Source: Paenibacillus contaminans (lineage in GTDB: Bacteria; Bacillota; Bacilli; Paenibacillales; NBRC-103111). From it: a stretch of DNA of 64,000 bases. Made by a program: the position numbers and the translations under genes. Positions 7,181 to 14,778 of this stretch are shown here, one piece after another. Each line of letters begins with the position of its first letter. Position 1 is the first letter of the stretch. The stretch spans positions 1 to 64,000 of the forward strand of contig NZ_QMFB01000001.1 of NCBI RefSeq assembly GCF_003285015.1. Reading direction: 5' to 3'. Below the pieces are notes generated by a model. It was not told the origin of the DNA, ran no database searches, and saw only the letters and a program-made list of their open reading frames with translations.

Positions 7181-7382
7181 AGTAGTTATTAATGGTGGTA
7201 AAGGTTCAATGAGATTAGGTGCATTTAAGAAAGATTATGAGAATGCTATTAGTGTGGATGCAATGTGCTACGAAGGTAAATGGACAGTCATTGCATGGCT
7301 AGATAGTAAGACATTTATGATAGCAACTCTTACGGACTCAGAATATGTTTACTTGTTAGAAGAAGAGTTTGTTGAGGTGTAA
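7152..7382 (+). CDS. Unknown small early phage protein
   Basis: 76 residues from ATG 7152, preceded by GAAAGGGG. The predicted protein is mostly beta-strand (IEVVINGG, WTVIAWLDSKTFMIATL). No family recognised. The next gene starts 5 bases after the stop, so the two are probably translated together. Confidence 0.55.
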   Translation: MFTMRLQKIEVVINGGKGSMRLGAFKKDYENAISVDAMCYEGKWTVIAWLDSKTFMIATLTDSEYVYLLEEEFVEV

Positions 7383-7386
7383 AGAT

Positions 7387-7641
7387 ATGAGAAAAGGACA
7401 TATTTACTCCACCACAATTGACAATGGTTATCTTTCACTTTTTTATATTCCTGAAGAAAAAATGCTAATTGTTGAACACCCACAATTAATTACAAGAAAA
7501 ATGGGTTTTGTTGAGTTCTACTACCAATTTCTCAATGAACTTTATGAAAGAGGAGTAATTACAAAAGAACAGTATGAAAGGATTTCTGATAGCAAGGTCT
7601 CCGTTTTAGCAGAAATAATCAATATAACCCGAAATTCATAA
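7387..7641 (+). CDS. Unknown small early phage protein
   Basis: 84 residues from ATG 7387, which follows GAGGTG. It begins MRKGHIYSTTIDNGYLSLFY and ends in a helical segment. No domain recognised. Followed by a stem-loop (CCAACC...GGTTGG at about 7645-7666). Confidence 0.6.
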   Translation: MRKGHIYSTTIDNGYLSLFYIPEEKMLIVEHPQLITRKMGFVEFYYQFLNELYERGVITKEQYERISDSKVSVLAEIINITRNS

Positions 7642-7668
7642 AACCAACCCCAAGGTAAGAGGTTGGCA

Positions 7669-7724
7669 CAAAAGACAGAGTTTTACAACTAAAGACAAAA
7701 CGGATGGTTCCGCATAGCCACCGC
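7669..7724 (+). repeat. Intergenic repeat, copy 1 (CGCATAGCCACC element)
   Basis: Contains CACAAAAGACAGA and, after an interruption of about 19 bases, AACGGATGG-TTCCGCATAGCCACC. The same blocks recur at 8308-8343 without the interruption. The inner part can fold (TGG...CCA). It lies just upstream of the gene at 7754. Confidence 0.7.
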
Positions 7725-7753
7725 TGGCAATACTGATGTTTGAGGTGATCTAC

Positions 7754-7954
7754 ATGTTTAAGTTCTTGTTTTCAATAATTCTTACAGTAAATGTTCTTGC
7801 AGTTTCGAGATTGTTTCTGGACTTTGCAAAGTTTACTGCTAACCAAGAAAACATAGTACGTCAGTCTGTTCTCATAGTGCTTCTTTCCATCATGCTTGTT
7901 AGTTACATTAAGTTAATTGCATCGCATGTAAAGTATGCACAGAAGAACTTATAA
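7754..7954 (+). CDS. Small membrane protein, two predicted TM segments
   Basis: 66 residues from ATG 7754, which follows TGAGGTGATC; an in-frame ATG at 7736 lacks a site. Two hydrophobic segments are clear: FKFLFSIILTVNVLAVSRLF and SVLIVLLSIMLVSYIKLI. Function unknown; early-expressed phage membrane proteins often act on the host envelope or in superinfection exclusion, but nothing specific supports that here. Confidence 0.6.
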   Translation: MFKFLFSIILTVNVLAVSRLFLDFAKFTANQENIVRQSVLIVLLSIMLVSYIKLIASHVKYAQKNL

Positions 7955-7971
7955 AAAAGGAGGAGATTTTC

Positions 7972-8271
7972 ATGCAAAACATTTTAACACTTACTTTGCT
8001 TGACCTGAACTACTATATAAAAGTTCACACAGATGAAAAAGAGGAAATCCAGTTTATTTCGCTAACTACAATTAACCCGCTTACTATGCAATGCCAAAGA
8101 GACACTTTCTTTGATTTAGATGATTTTAGAAGTATCTTCATCTACGGAAAGTTGAAGAACCTTTGGAAAGAATATCAAGATAAGAAAATTGAAAACAAAA
8201 GCAGGGTTTACACCGAAATAAACGAAGCAAAGAGGCAACTCAACTGGTTTGTAGATATTATGCAGATTTAA
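7972..8271 (+). CDS. Unknown early phage protein
   Basis: 99 residues from ATG 7972 behind a strong AAGGAGGAG site. It starts with an extended strand (ILTLTLLDLNYYIKVH) and ends in a basic helix (INEAKRQLNWFVDIMQI). No family recognised. Confidence 0.6.
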   Translation: MQNILTLTLLDLNYYIKVHTDEKEEIQFISLTTINPLTMQCQRDTFFDLDDFRSIFIYGKLKNLWKEYQDKKIENKSRVYTEINEAKRQLNWFVDIMQI

Positions 8272-8307
8272 TGCAGTAAGACATTAGATAGACAGTCCCG
8301 CTTCAAT

Positions 8308-8343
8308 CACAAAAGACAGAACGGGTGGTCCCGCATAGCCACC
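8308..8343 (+). repeat. Intergenic repeat, copy 2 (CGCATAGCCACC element)
   Basis: CACAAAAGACAGA-ACGGGTGGTCCCGCATAGCCACC, matching the element at 7669-7724 with few mismatches. GGTGG and CCACC pair to make a hairpin. The core CCCGCATAGCC also occurs inverted near 16337. It lies in the untranslated leader of the primase-helicase gene. Confidence 0.7.
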
Positions 8344-8420
8344 AAGTAAAGGGAATTGATCGTTCCCATGGGAGTACAACAAAAATATAAATATAAACAT
8401 TCAATAAAGCACAGAACACA

Positions 8421-8453
8421 CTACCTCCCCTTGTAAAAGGAGGTAGATCATAA
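8421..8453 (+). promoter_or_regulatory. Hairpin sequestering the primase-helicase ribosome-binding site
   Basis: CTACCTCC (8421-8428) is perfectly complementary to GGAGGTAG (8439-8446), which contains the Shine-Dalgarno sequence of the gene starting at 8453. The loop is ten bases. In the folded state the site would be closed, so translation of the large replication protein is probably controlled. Confidence 0.65.
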
Positions 8454-11182
8454 TGTATAAAGAGGTGAAGGTTCGCTTATCATTGGATAAGCAAAAATTT
8501 AGTAGTAAACCAACAGGATCAATGGTTGGTGCAATAAGCAGCAGACTAGCAAACCGTATTGAGGAGTTGACGATTGAGGAGTTATCTAAGCAGTTAGTTT
8601 CTCCGAACGGAAGAACATTCTCTCCTGCAGTGTTCAGCAATGGACAACGAAAGAATGAGTTTTGGATTAGCCAACAAATCTTTGCATTAGATGTCGACAA
8701 TGGATTAACTATTCAAGATGCTGTTGCACGTTGTGAGGAATTCAAAATAAAACCTGTATTCATTTATTCTTCTTTCAGTCATTCAGAAGAACACCACAAA
8801 TTCCGCATGGTATTTTTGTTGGACGAAGAACTGTCAGATATCCGTGTTCGTAATTTCGTTCAACTTGGGTTGGCTGTTGTATTCCCGGAAACAGACCAAA
8901 GTACGAAAGACCTTGCTCGTTTGTTCTTCGGTGGCAAAAAACTTGAGTATTGCGACTTCAACAATGTTATTTCTGTCCCGGAGGTTCATAGGGCTGCTGT
9001 TCGTTACATAAAAGAAACGAAGGGCAAAAACGATAGTAGGGACTTGGCTATCTTTGCTCAAAAAGCGGGTGTTCACTTAAGAAATGGTATCCCTCATTTG
9101 GAGACTTTCAACAGCAAGCATGATATTGCAGGCCTACAAATCGGTGAACTTGACTATGTTAATCTGAAGGAAAACCGGACAAATCCTATAGTATATATTA
9201 TAGGAAATGTCCAATATTCCTTCAGTTCTAACTACCTTATCCGTTTCTCTAATAATCAAAATGCTTACTATGGTGATATTAAGAAGTTCGATATTAACAA
9301 GTCCAAGGAGACAAGAGACTTAATAAGAAACTTCGATTTCCAAGAACTTGAAGATACATGCCAACTTTTTAGGGAAGGAAAAAGTGGTGAGTACTGGCTT
9401 GAACATGGTGATATGTTCGGACTTATGACTAACCTCTTGGCTATTAAAGGCGGATCTGCAGAAATCGCAAAGATACTCAATGCTCGCAAAGAGTACTCCG
9501 CTAAAATGGATAGTTGGAACACAATGGTTAATCAAATCCAAAAATCTGCATATGCTCCTAAGCAATGCGACAACTTCTGTCCTTTTGCAGACGACTGTAT
9601 GCATGGCCGTAACATGATTGAGCAAGGTAAAATGTTCCGCGGCGGTGTACAAACTGTTGAGACCCAAGAAGAAAAGTCTTTAGATGAAGCAAAAGAAGAA
9701 TTGAAAAAAGTATTTAATGAAATTCTCAAGTCTGACGAAAAAGGTTTTTTCATCGTTAAAGCACCAACGGGGATCGGGAAGTCTGAACTGTTCATTCGTG
9801 CAGCCAAGAGAAAACACATAACGGTTGCTCTTCCAACACATAAATTAAAAAACGAAATCATGAACCGTATGCTTGATAGTGGAGTTAAGAAGTTGTTTGT
9901 CACTCCTGAACTCCCTAAATTAAGCGAAGATGTTTCCGAACGATTGAATAGACTGTACCGCATTGGAGCACAGAGAACGGCTAATATGTACCTTAGAGAC
10001 CTTGTGGAGAAAGGGCATGAAGATGCTGATGTTATAGAGGATTATTTATACCTTTTGGAGAGAGCACGAAAACTCCGCAATACAACCATCCTAACAACAC
10101 ACCAACGGGCAATCTATCATAGAGACCAAAATGATGTTCTTATCGTAGACGAGGACATTATTCCAACTCTATTCCCTCAATCAAGTATTTCACTTTCTGA
10201 ATTTGTTCTTGCTATTTCTAAAATAATAAATTCTCTTGAAGACAATGAGACTATTTCCCTTTTGGAAGCATTGCAGAAGAAAGTATTAGATGCTGACCAT
10301 AATATCGTTCAGAAGATGGAAAGTTGCTTCTTTAAGAGTCCAGGTGCAATTGAAAAGGCAATAAGTAAAGATTTGGAGATAAACGGGGATATCCTTGGCT
10401 TCTTGAATTGCATTAACTTTGTTAAGACAAAATCTCAGTATGGCAATGTTGAATTTATTAACTTTATTGGTCGTAAAGAGTTGCCAAGTAAAAAGGTCAT
10501 TATCCTAAGTGCAACAATAAACGAAGAAATTTCAAAAATGGTGTTCGATAAAGTCTTCAATGTGAACATGAAGTTTTATGATATTGGTGCAGTTGAGAAC
10601 AAAGGGACAATAATCCAAATACCATATAAGAGTTTTAGCCGTTACAGTTTTAATAAAAATAAGGCTGAAATGAGTTTCTTGAAAGAAGCCTTGATTGATA
10701 CCTACAATCCTTATAGTTGGGAAATCTCATACAAGCAGTTTAACGATATGGCTGCTCTTAATATCCCCGCTTTTGGAAGCACCGCAGGAAGCGACGTGCT
10801 GAACGGGGAGAATATCACAATCGTAGGTACACCAAATCTTAACCCAATTTCCTATATACTCTTTGCTAGTGCATTGAATTACACAATTGGACATGATGAT
10901 AATAAGATGGAGTACAAGCCGGTAGTACGAAACGGATTTCGTTTTTACTATCAAACATTCGGCCTAAACGATAAGTTGCAAGAAATTCAGTTTTACTTAG
11001 TGGAAAGTGAACTAATTCAAGCCGTAGGCCGTGCAAGAGCCTTGATTAAGGAAGCGACTGTTCTTGTGTTGAGTAATCTACCTGTTCCCGGTGCAGAGTT
11101 TATTAACCTCAACAAGAACGATATTATAAAAATCAAAAATAATTACATAAGAAAGCAGAACTCATTCAAAAAGCAGGGCTAA
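8453..11182 (+). CDS. Primase-helicase (AEP-like primase plus SF2 helicase)
   Basis: 909 residues. The N-terminal part has the archaeo-eukaryotic primase outline: FALDVDNG (acidic metal-binding pair), VFIYSSFSHSEEHHKFRMVF and KDLARLFFGG. A cysteine cluster follows (CDNFCPFADDC, about residues 380-390). The C-terminal part is a helicase: Walker A APTGIGKSE (about 435), Walker B VLIVDED (about 565) and motif VI QAVGRARA (about 860). It is probably the phage replication initiator/primase-helicase; no DNA polymerase is encoded, so host polymerase would be used. Its ribosome-binding site is in a hairpin. A 62-bp palindromic element lies in frame at about codons 238-258. The stop lies in a terminator stem. 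Confidence 0.85.
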   Translation: MYKEVKVRLSLDKQKFSSKPTGSMVGAISSRLANRIEELTIEELSKQLVSPNGRTFSPAVFSNGQRKNEFWISQQIFALDVDNGLTIQDAVARCEEFKIKPVFIYSSFSHSEEHHKFRMVFLLDEELSDIRVRNFVQLGLAVVFPETDQSTKDLARLFFGGKKLEYCDFNNVISVPEVHRAAVRYIKETKGKNDSRDLAIFAQKAGVHLRNGIPHLETFNSKHDIAGLQIGELDYVNLKENRTNPIVYIIGNVQYSFSSNYLIRFSNNQNAYYGDIKKFDINKSKETRDLIRNFDFQELEDTCQLFREGKSGEYWLEHGDMFGLMTNLLAIKGGSAEIAKILNARKEYSAKMDSWNTMVNQIQKSAYAPKQCDNFCPFADDCMHGRNMIEQGKMFRGGVQTVETQEEKSLDEAKEELKKVFNEILKSDEKGFFIVKAPTGIGKSELFIRAAKRKHITVALPTHKLKNEIMNRMLDSGVKKLFVTPELPKLSEDVSERLNRLYRIGAQRTANMYLRDLVEKGHEDADVIEDYLYLLERARKLRNTTILTTHQRAIYHRDQNDVLIVDEDIIPTLFPQSSISLSEFVLAISKIINSLEDNETISLLEALQKKVLDADHNIVQKMESCFFKSPGAIEKAISKDLEINGDILGFLNCINFVKTKSQYGNVEFINFIGRKELPSKKVIILSATINEEISKMVFDKVFNVNMKFYDIGAVENKGTIIQIPYKSFSRYSFNKNKAEMSFLKEALIDTYNPYSWEISYKQFNDMAALNIPAFGSTAGSDVLNGENITIVGTPNLNPISYILFASALNYTIGHDDNKMEYKPVVRNGFRFYYQTFGLNDKLQEIQFYLVESELIQAVGRARALIKEATVLVLSNLPVPGAEFINLNKNDIIKIKNNYIRKQNSFKKQG
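9164..9225 (+). repeat. Nested palindromic element, copy 1 (inside primase-helicase gene)
   Basis: Three nested inverted arms: CTGAAGGA/TCCTTCAG outside, GGACA/TGTCC, then CCTATA/TATAGG inside. An almost identical 61-bp copy is at 34252-34312 between late genes. Here it is translated in frame without a stop. Confidence 0.9.
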
Positions 11183-11200
11183 CCCCCCTGTTTTTTTGTT
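11173..11200 (+). terminator. Intrinsic terminator after primase-helicase
   Basis: GCAGGG pairs with CCCTG around the stop codon, followed by seven T. It ends the first early transcription unit. Confidence 0.85.
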
Positions 11201-11205
11201 GTTCT

Positions 11206-11253
11206 GATTGAGATTCCAAACTGGACCTGATTCTCGATGAAAGAATGGATGGT
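11206..11253 (+). repeat. Intergenic repeat with ATTGAGATTCCAA and GATGAAAGAA blocks, copy 1
   Basis: ATTGAGATTCCAA, about 15 bases, then GATGAAAGAATGGATG. Both blocks recur at 16570-16602, with the spacer shorter by about 10 bases. A more diverged copy is at 16479-16517. Located in the 227-bp gap before the gene at 11410, which otherwise shows no clear promoter. Confidence 0.65.
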
Positions 11254-11409
11254 AAAACCTGTCCTAGAATGAGATCACTACTAAAAAATAGGGACTTTAG
11301 TCACTATCCGCGCTGCATTTCTTATCTGAGTATCTGGAGGTTGCAATAAAAACAGATGCACGCTATCATACATCAACAATATTTCCCAATGACGAGGAGT
11401 GATCGCAGT

Positions 11410-11700
11410 ATGTGTCTCGAATGTGCAAGCGAAAGAACCCCTATCTATCCGATGGCCGTCTACAAAGCAACAAAGCGAATGGAGCAGTCCACCATAACGA
11501 ACCCGCTCCGCATAAACGGAATTATACAGCACCAAGTAGCCCAGAAGGGTTATAACCTCTACCCAGGACACGTGGAGTGGTTTGACGAAGGTAGCGAAAC
11601 ATGGATAGCAGCGGAAATCCCGGCTGTCGTATGGTACATGAGTTCGGCCGAGGAAATCGTTGCTTATCTAGATGATTATTTTAATTTTTTGGAAGTGTGA
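11410..11700 (+). CDS. Unknown early phage protein
   Basis: 96 residues from ATG 11410, which follows GAGGAG at 10 bases; upstream in-frame ATGs at 11356 and 11389 have no site. Starts MCLECASERTPIYPMAVYKA with a CxxC pair, and has an aromatic, acidic C-terminal half (VEWFDEGSETWIAAEIPAVV). Family not recognised. Confidence 0.6.
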   Translation: MCLECASERTPIYPMAVYKATKRMEQSTITNPLRINGIIQHQVAQKGYNLYPGHVEWFDEGSETWIAAEIPAVVWYMSSAEEIVAYLDDYFNFLEV

Positions 11701-11735
11701 GTCCCGCTTCACATGGGAGAAAAAACAAGGATATG

Positions 11736-11796
11736 GCCGGTTAACCGCCAAGTAAGAGGTAAATCATTTATCTACGAAAGGTGGCTAACCGGCATG
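11736..11796 (+). promoter_or_regulatory. Leader hairpin covering a ribosome-binding site and start
   Basis: GCCGGTTA (11736-11743) plus GCCA (11747-11750) pair with TGGC (11782-11785) plus TAACCGGC (11786-11793), immediately before ATG 11794. The Shine-Dalgarno AAAGGTGG (11777-11784) is partly inside the stem. It is probably a translational control element. Confidence 0.6.
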
Positions 11797-12096
11797 GCTA
11801 AACTCGTGTTAGAAAATCATGAAACTGAACAACTCACAGAAGCGGGACACACGCTTTATATAACCGTAAAGCACTTTACGACGCATTCTATTTTTCTAAG
11901 CAGGGTTGTTTGTCCGTCCGGACAAGAACTGCTTAATATCCGTAGTTGGCAAGTTCTTCCTCATATGTTTGTGCAACTAAAAATCTATAAAGAGTACAAC
12001 AAAAAATACGAACTTGGATTGTTAAAAGAAGTAATCCAAGAAATCGGGGAGGCCTGGAAAGATGAATATGGATGTGAACCGGTTTGGGAATTTTAA
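11794..12096 (+). CDS. Unknown early phage protein
   Basis: 100 residues from ATG 11794, chosen because AAAGGTGG precedes it; the frame also opens at ATG 11713 but that start lacks a site. Contains CPSGQELLNIRSWQVLPHMF and a helical C-terminus. The start is enclosed by a hairpin. No family recognised. Confidence 0.6.
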   Translation: MAKLVLENHETEQLTEAGHTLYITVKHFTTHSIFLSRVVCPSGQELLNIRSWQVLPHMFVQLKIYKEYNKKYELGLLKEVIQEIGEAWKDEYGCEPVWEF

Positions 12097-12379
12097 CAGA
12101 ACCAAAGTGCTGGAACTCGTAATGCAACAATATAAGGTATACATAGTTAAGAGCGAAAATATCCTGCGACCAGTTGAAACGAACTATATGTACTTCTTAA
12201 CCAATACTATTCAAACGGTTGAAGGACAACTGTTTGAGGAACTGATTGATTTCCATTACACTGTAATTCCAGATGACGTTTGGTGCTATGTACTAGCAAG
12301 TCATGTTAATTTCGTTCCTGAACCTGACGATCAGTTTATCGAATCAATGATGCTCGAAATAAATACCCTCATATCATAA
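12062..12379 (+). CDS. Unknown early phage protein
   Basis: 105 residues from ATG 12062 after GGGGAGG, overlapping the upstream gene by 35 bases in another frame. Other ATGs at 12068 and 12122 are possible starts. Acidic, with aromatic strands (YTVIPDDVWCYVLASHVNFV). No family recognised. Confidence 0.55.
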   Translation: MNMDVNRFGNFNRTKVLELVMQQYKVYIVKSENILRPVETNYMYFLTNTIQTVEGQLFEELIDFHYTVIPDDVWCYVLASHVNFVPEPDDQFIESMMLEINTLIS

Positions 12380-12381
12380 GC

Positions 12382-12413
12382 AGCGGGAAACCTTCCCCTG
12401 CTTCTTTTTTTTG
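12382..12413 (+). terminator. Intrinsic terminator
   Basis: GCAGCGGGAA pairs with TTCCCCTGC, followed by TTCTTTTTTTT. It ends the small 11.4-12.4 kb operon. Confidence 0.85.
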
Positions 12414-12520
12414 TCCATATATTGGAGATAAAAATAAGATAAAAAAAGAGTAAGAAAATAAAGGAGATCGAATAGGTTTGTGTAAATAATAAGTAAATAA
12501 TAAAAAAACAATGAACTCAA

Positions 12521-12572
12521 CCAACACACCCATTAACCCGCTCCAGCAGCGGGTAGATCGGTGTGTTTTCGT
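12521..12572 (+). terminator. Leader terminator, same architecture as the 6.4 kb leader
   Basis: ACACACC (12524-12530) pairs with GGTGTGT (12560-12566), with an inner stem CCCGCT (12537-12542) and AGCGGG (12548-12553), followed by TTTTCGTTTTT. It stands about 30 bases before ATG 12604. The outer stem and flanks (CCAACACACCCA, GGTGTGTTTT) are the same as in the leader at 6428-6487, while the inner stem differs. It is probably an attenuator. Confidence 0.75.
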
Positions 12573-12603
12573 TTTTCATAAAGCAAAGAGGAGGCGATAC
12601 ATT

Positions 12604-12906
12604 ATGAAAAATAAAAAAGTAAAAGTATCACATGAGGGGTTCGTGTTGGAAGTTGAATTACTTCCACATAGCAAGAAAGAACAAAAGAAGACAGGAAGAA
12701 AATATTACTTTTCTTGCTTGTTGTACAAGGAGCGGGGCCGTTTTGAGATTATTGCTCAAACTACCTACTTCCCGTCCATTAAGGACAATGCTTCATTCTT
12801 GGCTTATACAAAGAGTTTGGACATTTTGGAAGCATTGTATGAAGATGCAGAATTCGAAGTTGTTGGAATACTTGTGCGGGAAGAACAGGAAGAGAAAGCA
12901 CTGTAA
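12604..12906 (+). CDS. Unknown early phage protein
   Basis: 100 residues from ATG 12604 after GAGGAGG. The first half is basic (KNKKVKVSHEG, KKEQKKTGRKYYFSC), the second half acidic (EALYEDAEFEVVGILVREEQ). First gene of the operon that also encodes the RuvC-like resolvase, so a DNA-replication or recombination role is possible. No family recognised. Confidence 0.6.
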   Translation: MKNKKVKVSHEGFVLEVELLPHSKKEQKKTGRKYYFSCLLYKERGRFEIIAQTTYFPSIKDNASFLAYTKSLDILEALYEDAEFEVVGILVREEQEEKAL

Positions 12907-12910
12907 TACC

Positions 12911-13390
12911 GTGATACTTGCAATAGACGCTTCATATGCAAGCAGCGGTATAGCGGTTATCTCCTACGACAGAGAAATCCAATACATAACAACAATAAAA
13001 ACAAAAAGGGAAGTAGATAAATCGGTTCAGAAGGTTGAAGATCCCGCTTCAATCGGTAAACGGCTATCTTACATAACCGAAACCATAGAAAAAATAATAG
13101 AGGAATATCAAATCACTCTAATTTTGATGGAGAGTAATTTTACAGGTGGTAGTAAGGAAGTGAATTGGGTACTAGGCAACATTTATCGCATTTCAGTGGA
13201 GCGGGGCATACCGATCAAGACATTTGCTCCCGCTTCAATTAAGAAGGCTGTAACAGGCTCTGGGAAGGCCACAAAGGCTGATATGAAGGTAGCCATTACA
13301 AACCTATATGGAAAAATAAAAACCAATAACAATGTGATCGATGCTATTGGTGTAGCGCATTGTTACTTTGTGAAGGAGGAGATTAAATAA
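12911..13390 (+). CDS. RuvC-like Holliday junction resolvase (phage type)
   Basis: 159 residues from GTG 12911. It carries the RNase H-fold resolvase pattern: first acidic strand VILAIDASYASSGIAVI, second LILMESNFTGG with the catalytic Glu, the block GIPIKTFAPASIKKAVTGSG, and the C-terminal NNVIDAIGVAHCY with the last aspartate. The frame is open further upstream, but those codons overlap the previous gene and lack a site. Expected to cut branched replication or recombination intermediates, for example before packaging. The next ATG touches its stop. Confidence 0.8.
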   Translation: MILAIDASYASSGIAVISYDREIQYITTIKTKREVDKSVQKVEDPASIGKRLSYITETIEKIIEEYQITLILMESNFTGGSKEVNWVLGNIYRISVERGIPIKTFAPASIKKAVTGSGKATKADMKVAITNLYGKIKTNNNVIDAIGVAHCYFVKEEIK

Positions 13391-13749
13391 TGAAATATTC
13401 AAAAAGAAGTTTTGAAGTACAGGAAGCAAAAAGTGAATTAGGTCTTTACCTTTGCAAACTTATTGCAGAGTTCGAATTAGAACTACATGAAGTAATCTAC
13501 ATTCTGCAGGACATTCAAAGTATGTATATCGGTAGAACATATTCCTCTTTTGAAAAGGAAGATGAACTTCCTACGGAGGAACAAGCGAAGAAGATTGCTG
13601 ACAAATACCTTAAAAGTAAAACAACTATTACAAGGCCAATTCACATTGATATTACACCTGAAGAAGCGGAGCGGGTCAATAAAAAGGTTGAAGAAGCACT
13701 TAAAAAATGGGTTGACAATATGAACAACAAAAGGAGGGATTTACGATGA
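13390..13749 (+). CDS. Unknown early phage protein
   Basis: 119 residues from ATG 13390, which follows AAGGAGGAG and touches the RuvC-like stop. Mostly helical: an N-terminal helix (LGLYLCKLIAEFELELHEVI) and a charged C-terminal coiled segment (PEEAERVNKKVEEALKKWV). Translationally coupled to both neighbours. Family not recognised. Confidence 0.65.
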   Translation: MKYSKRSFEVQEAKSELGLYLCKLIAEFELELHEVIYILQDIQSMYIGRTYSSFEKEDELPTEEQAKKIADKYLKSKTTITRPIHIDITPEEAERVNKKVEEALKKWVDNMNNKRRDLR

Positions 13750-13868
13750 AATCCTTAGCACAACAATGTCGTGAAGAGTTGAACAAAATCGTTCGTGAGG
13801 ACGCTAACAAGGACAATTTAAAGCAGTTCGTAGCGGCCATCAATAAAATCAAAAATGAATATAAGTAA
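13746..13868 (+). CDS. Small 40-residue helical protein
   Basis: ATG 13746 overlaps the previous stop (ATGA) and follows AGGAGGG. It encodes 40 residues (MKSLAQQCREELNKIVRED then a helical Lys/Asn-rich tail) and stops at 13868, just before a terminator. Good site, coupling and position make it likely real despite its size. Function unknown. Confidence 0.65.
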   Translation: MKSLAQQCREELNKIVREDANKDNLKQFVAAINKIKNEYK

Positions 13869-13876
13869 GTGCAGTT

Positions 13877-13902
13877 TAGGGGGCTGGACAAGCCCCTTTT
13901 TA
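13877..13902 (+). terminator. Intrinsic terminator
   Basis: AGGGGGCT pairs with AGCCCCT around a GGACA loop, followed by TTTTT. It ends the 12.6-13.9 kb operon. Confidence 0.85.
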
Positions 13903-13940
13903 TGTTCCTGCAGGAGCGGGATCGGGAAGGAGTGGTGTAA

Positions 13941-14222
13941 ATGTTTCGTGAAGAATTGTTTGAATATATCGATTTAGACTTTGATAAATTTTACAAACTT
14001 GTGAAGAGGGACGATTGTGTTTATGTGAATCCAGAAACATACACGTTTATAAAGGATAAAATTATAGGTTCAGGGTTTCTTCCAATAGAAGAAGGACCAT
14101 TAAAACTTTTGGGTGTTGAGATAAGATGTTCGTATTGGTCTCACCTGCCATTTGGGTATATGTTTCTATCCTCATTAGATGACATGTATCGAATTTATAG
14201 GTTGAAGGAGTTAATCTTATGA
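13941..14222 (+). CDS. Unknown early phage protein
   Basis: 93 residues from ATG 13941 after GAAGGAG. Starts MFREELFEYIDLDFDKFYKL; acidic at the N-terminus and aromatic toward the end. Its stop overlaps the next start. No family recognised. Confidence 0.6.
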   Translation: MFREELFEYIDLDFDKFYKLVKRDDCVYVNPETYTFIKDKIIGSGFLPIEEGPLKLLGVEIRCSYWSHLPFGYMFLSSLDDMYRIYRLKELIL

Positions 14223-14419
14223 ATTTCCTCATTTCTTTTTTTCAGTTTATTAAAAGGTTAGGTCTCGAAAAAGTATTTACTTGGGAATACATATTAACCA
14301 TTGTTATAAGCATTTTTGTTTTGTATATGTGTGTTTGTCTTGTCATAGACCACAGGCTTAATGAAATTGTGTTTTTGTTGGTATTGACTCTATATTCTCT
14401 TATTTTACGAAAGGAGTGA
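14219..14419 (+). CDS. Small membrane protein, two TM segments
   Basis: 66 residues from ATG 14219, overlapping the previous stop. Hydrophobic segments YILTIVISIFVLYMCVCLVI and IVFLLVLTLYSLIL with a short turn, giving a hairpin membrane protein. Function unknown. Confidence 0.6.
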   Translation: MNFLISFFQFIKRLGLEKVFTWEYILTIVISIFVLYMCVCLVIDHRLNEIVFLLVLTLYSLILRKE

Positions 14420-14424
14420 TTTTT

Positions 14425-14778
14425 ATGAACGAATTAGAGACTTTATTATTCGTTATTATTTCTACAAGTGTGTTTATGATCGGAGTATTTTTTGTTGATA
14501 TATTGGGTTGGGTTCAAGATTTGATAATTAAAAGAAGACGGAATAAATTAAAAAAACAATGGGAAAAGGCATATATGGAACTAGGGAATGCACTCCTACC
14601 TGTTATGATTGAGTTAACCAAGACTTTGAACAGTGTGACAGAGGAAATGAGGAATTTTACTATGGAAGATGAATATGAAGATTTGTCAGAGGAAGAACTT
14701 CTTGAACTGGAAAGAATGCACTTTCCGTCCCGCTCCGATGAGCAAGAAAAGGAGGACGATAATCTTGGAATTAAATAA
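14425..14778 (+). CDS. Membrane-anchored small protein with acidic tail
   Basis: 117 residues from ATG 14425, which follows AAAGGAG; ATG 14416 is too close to the site. One N-terminal TM segment (LLFVIISTSVFMIGVFFVDI), a basic stretch (KRRRNKLKKQ), then a cytoplasmic helix and a strongly acidic tail (EDEYEDLSEEELLELE). The tail overlaps the next gene's start. Role unknown. Confidence 0.6.
   Translation: MNELETLLFVIISTSVFMIGVFFVDILGWVQDLIIKRRRNKLKKQWEKAYMELGNALLPVMIELTKTLNSVTEEMRNFTMEDEYEDLSEEELLELERMHFPSRSDEQEKEDDNLGIK

Noticed and set aside
12632..12910. Upstream extension of the RuvC-like frame
   Set aside because: It lies wholly inside the preceding gene in another frame and has no site; the RNase H fold begins right after GTG 12911.
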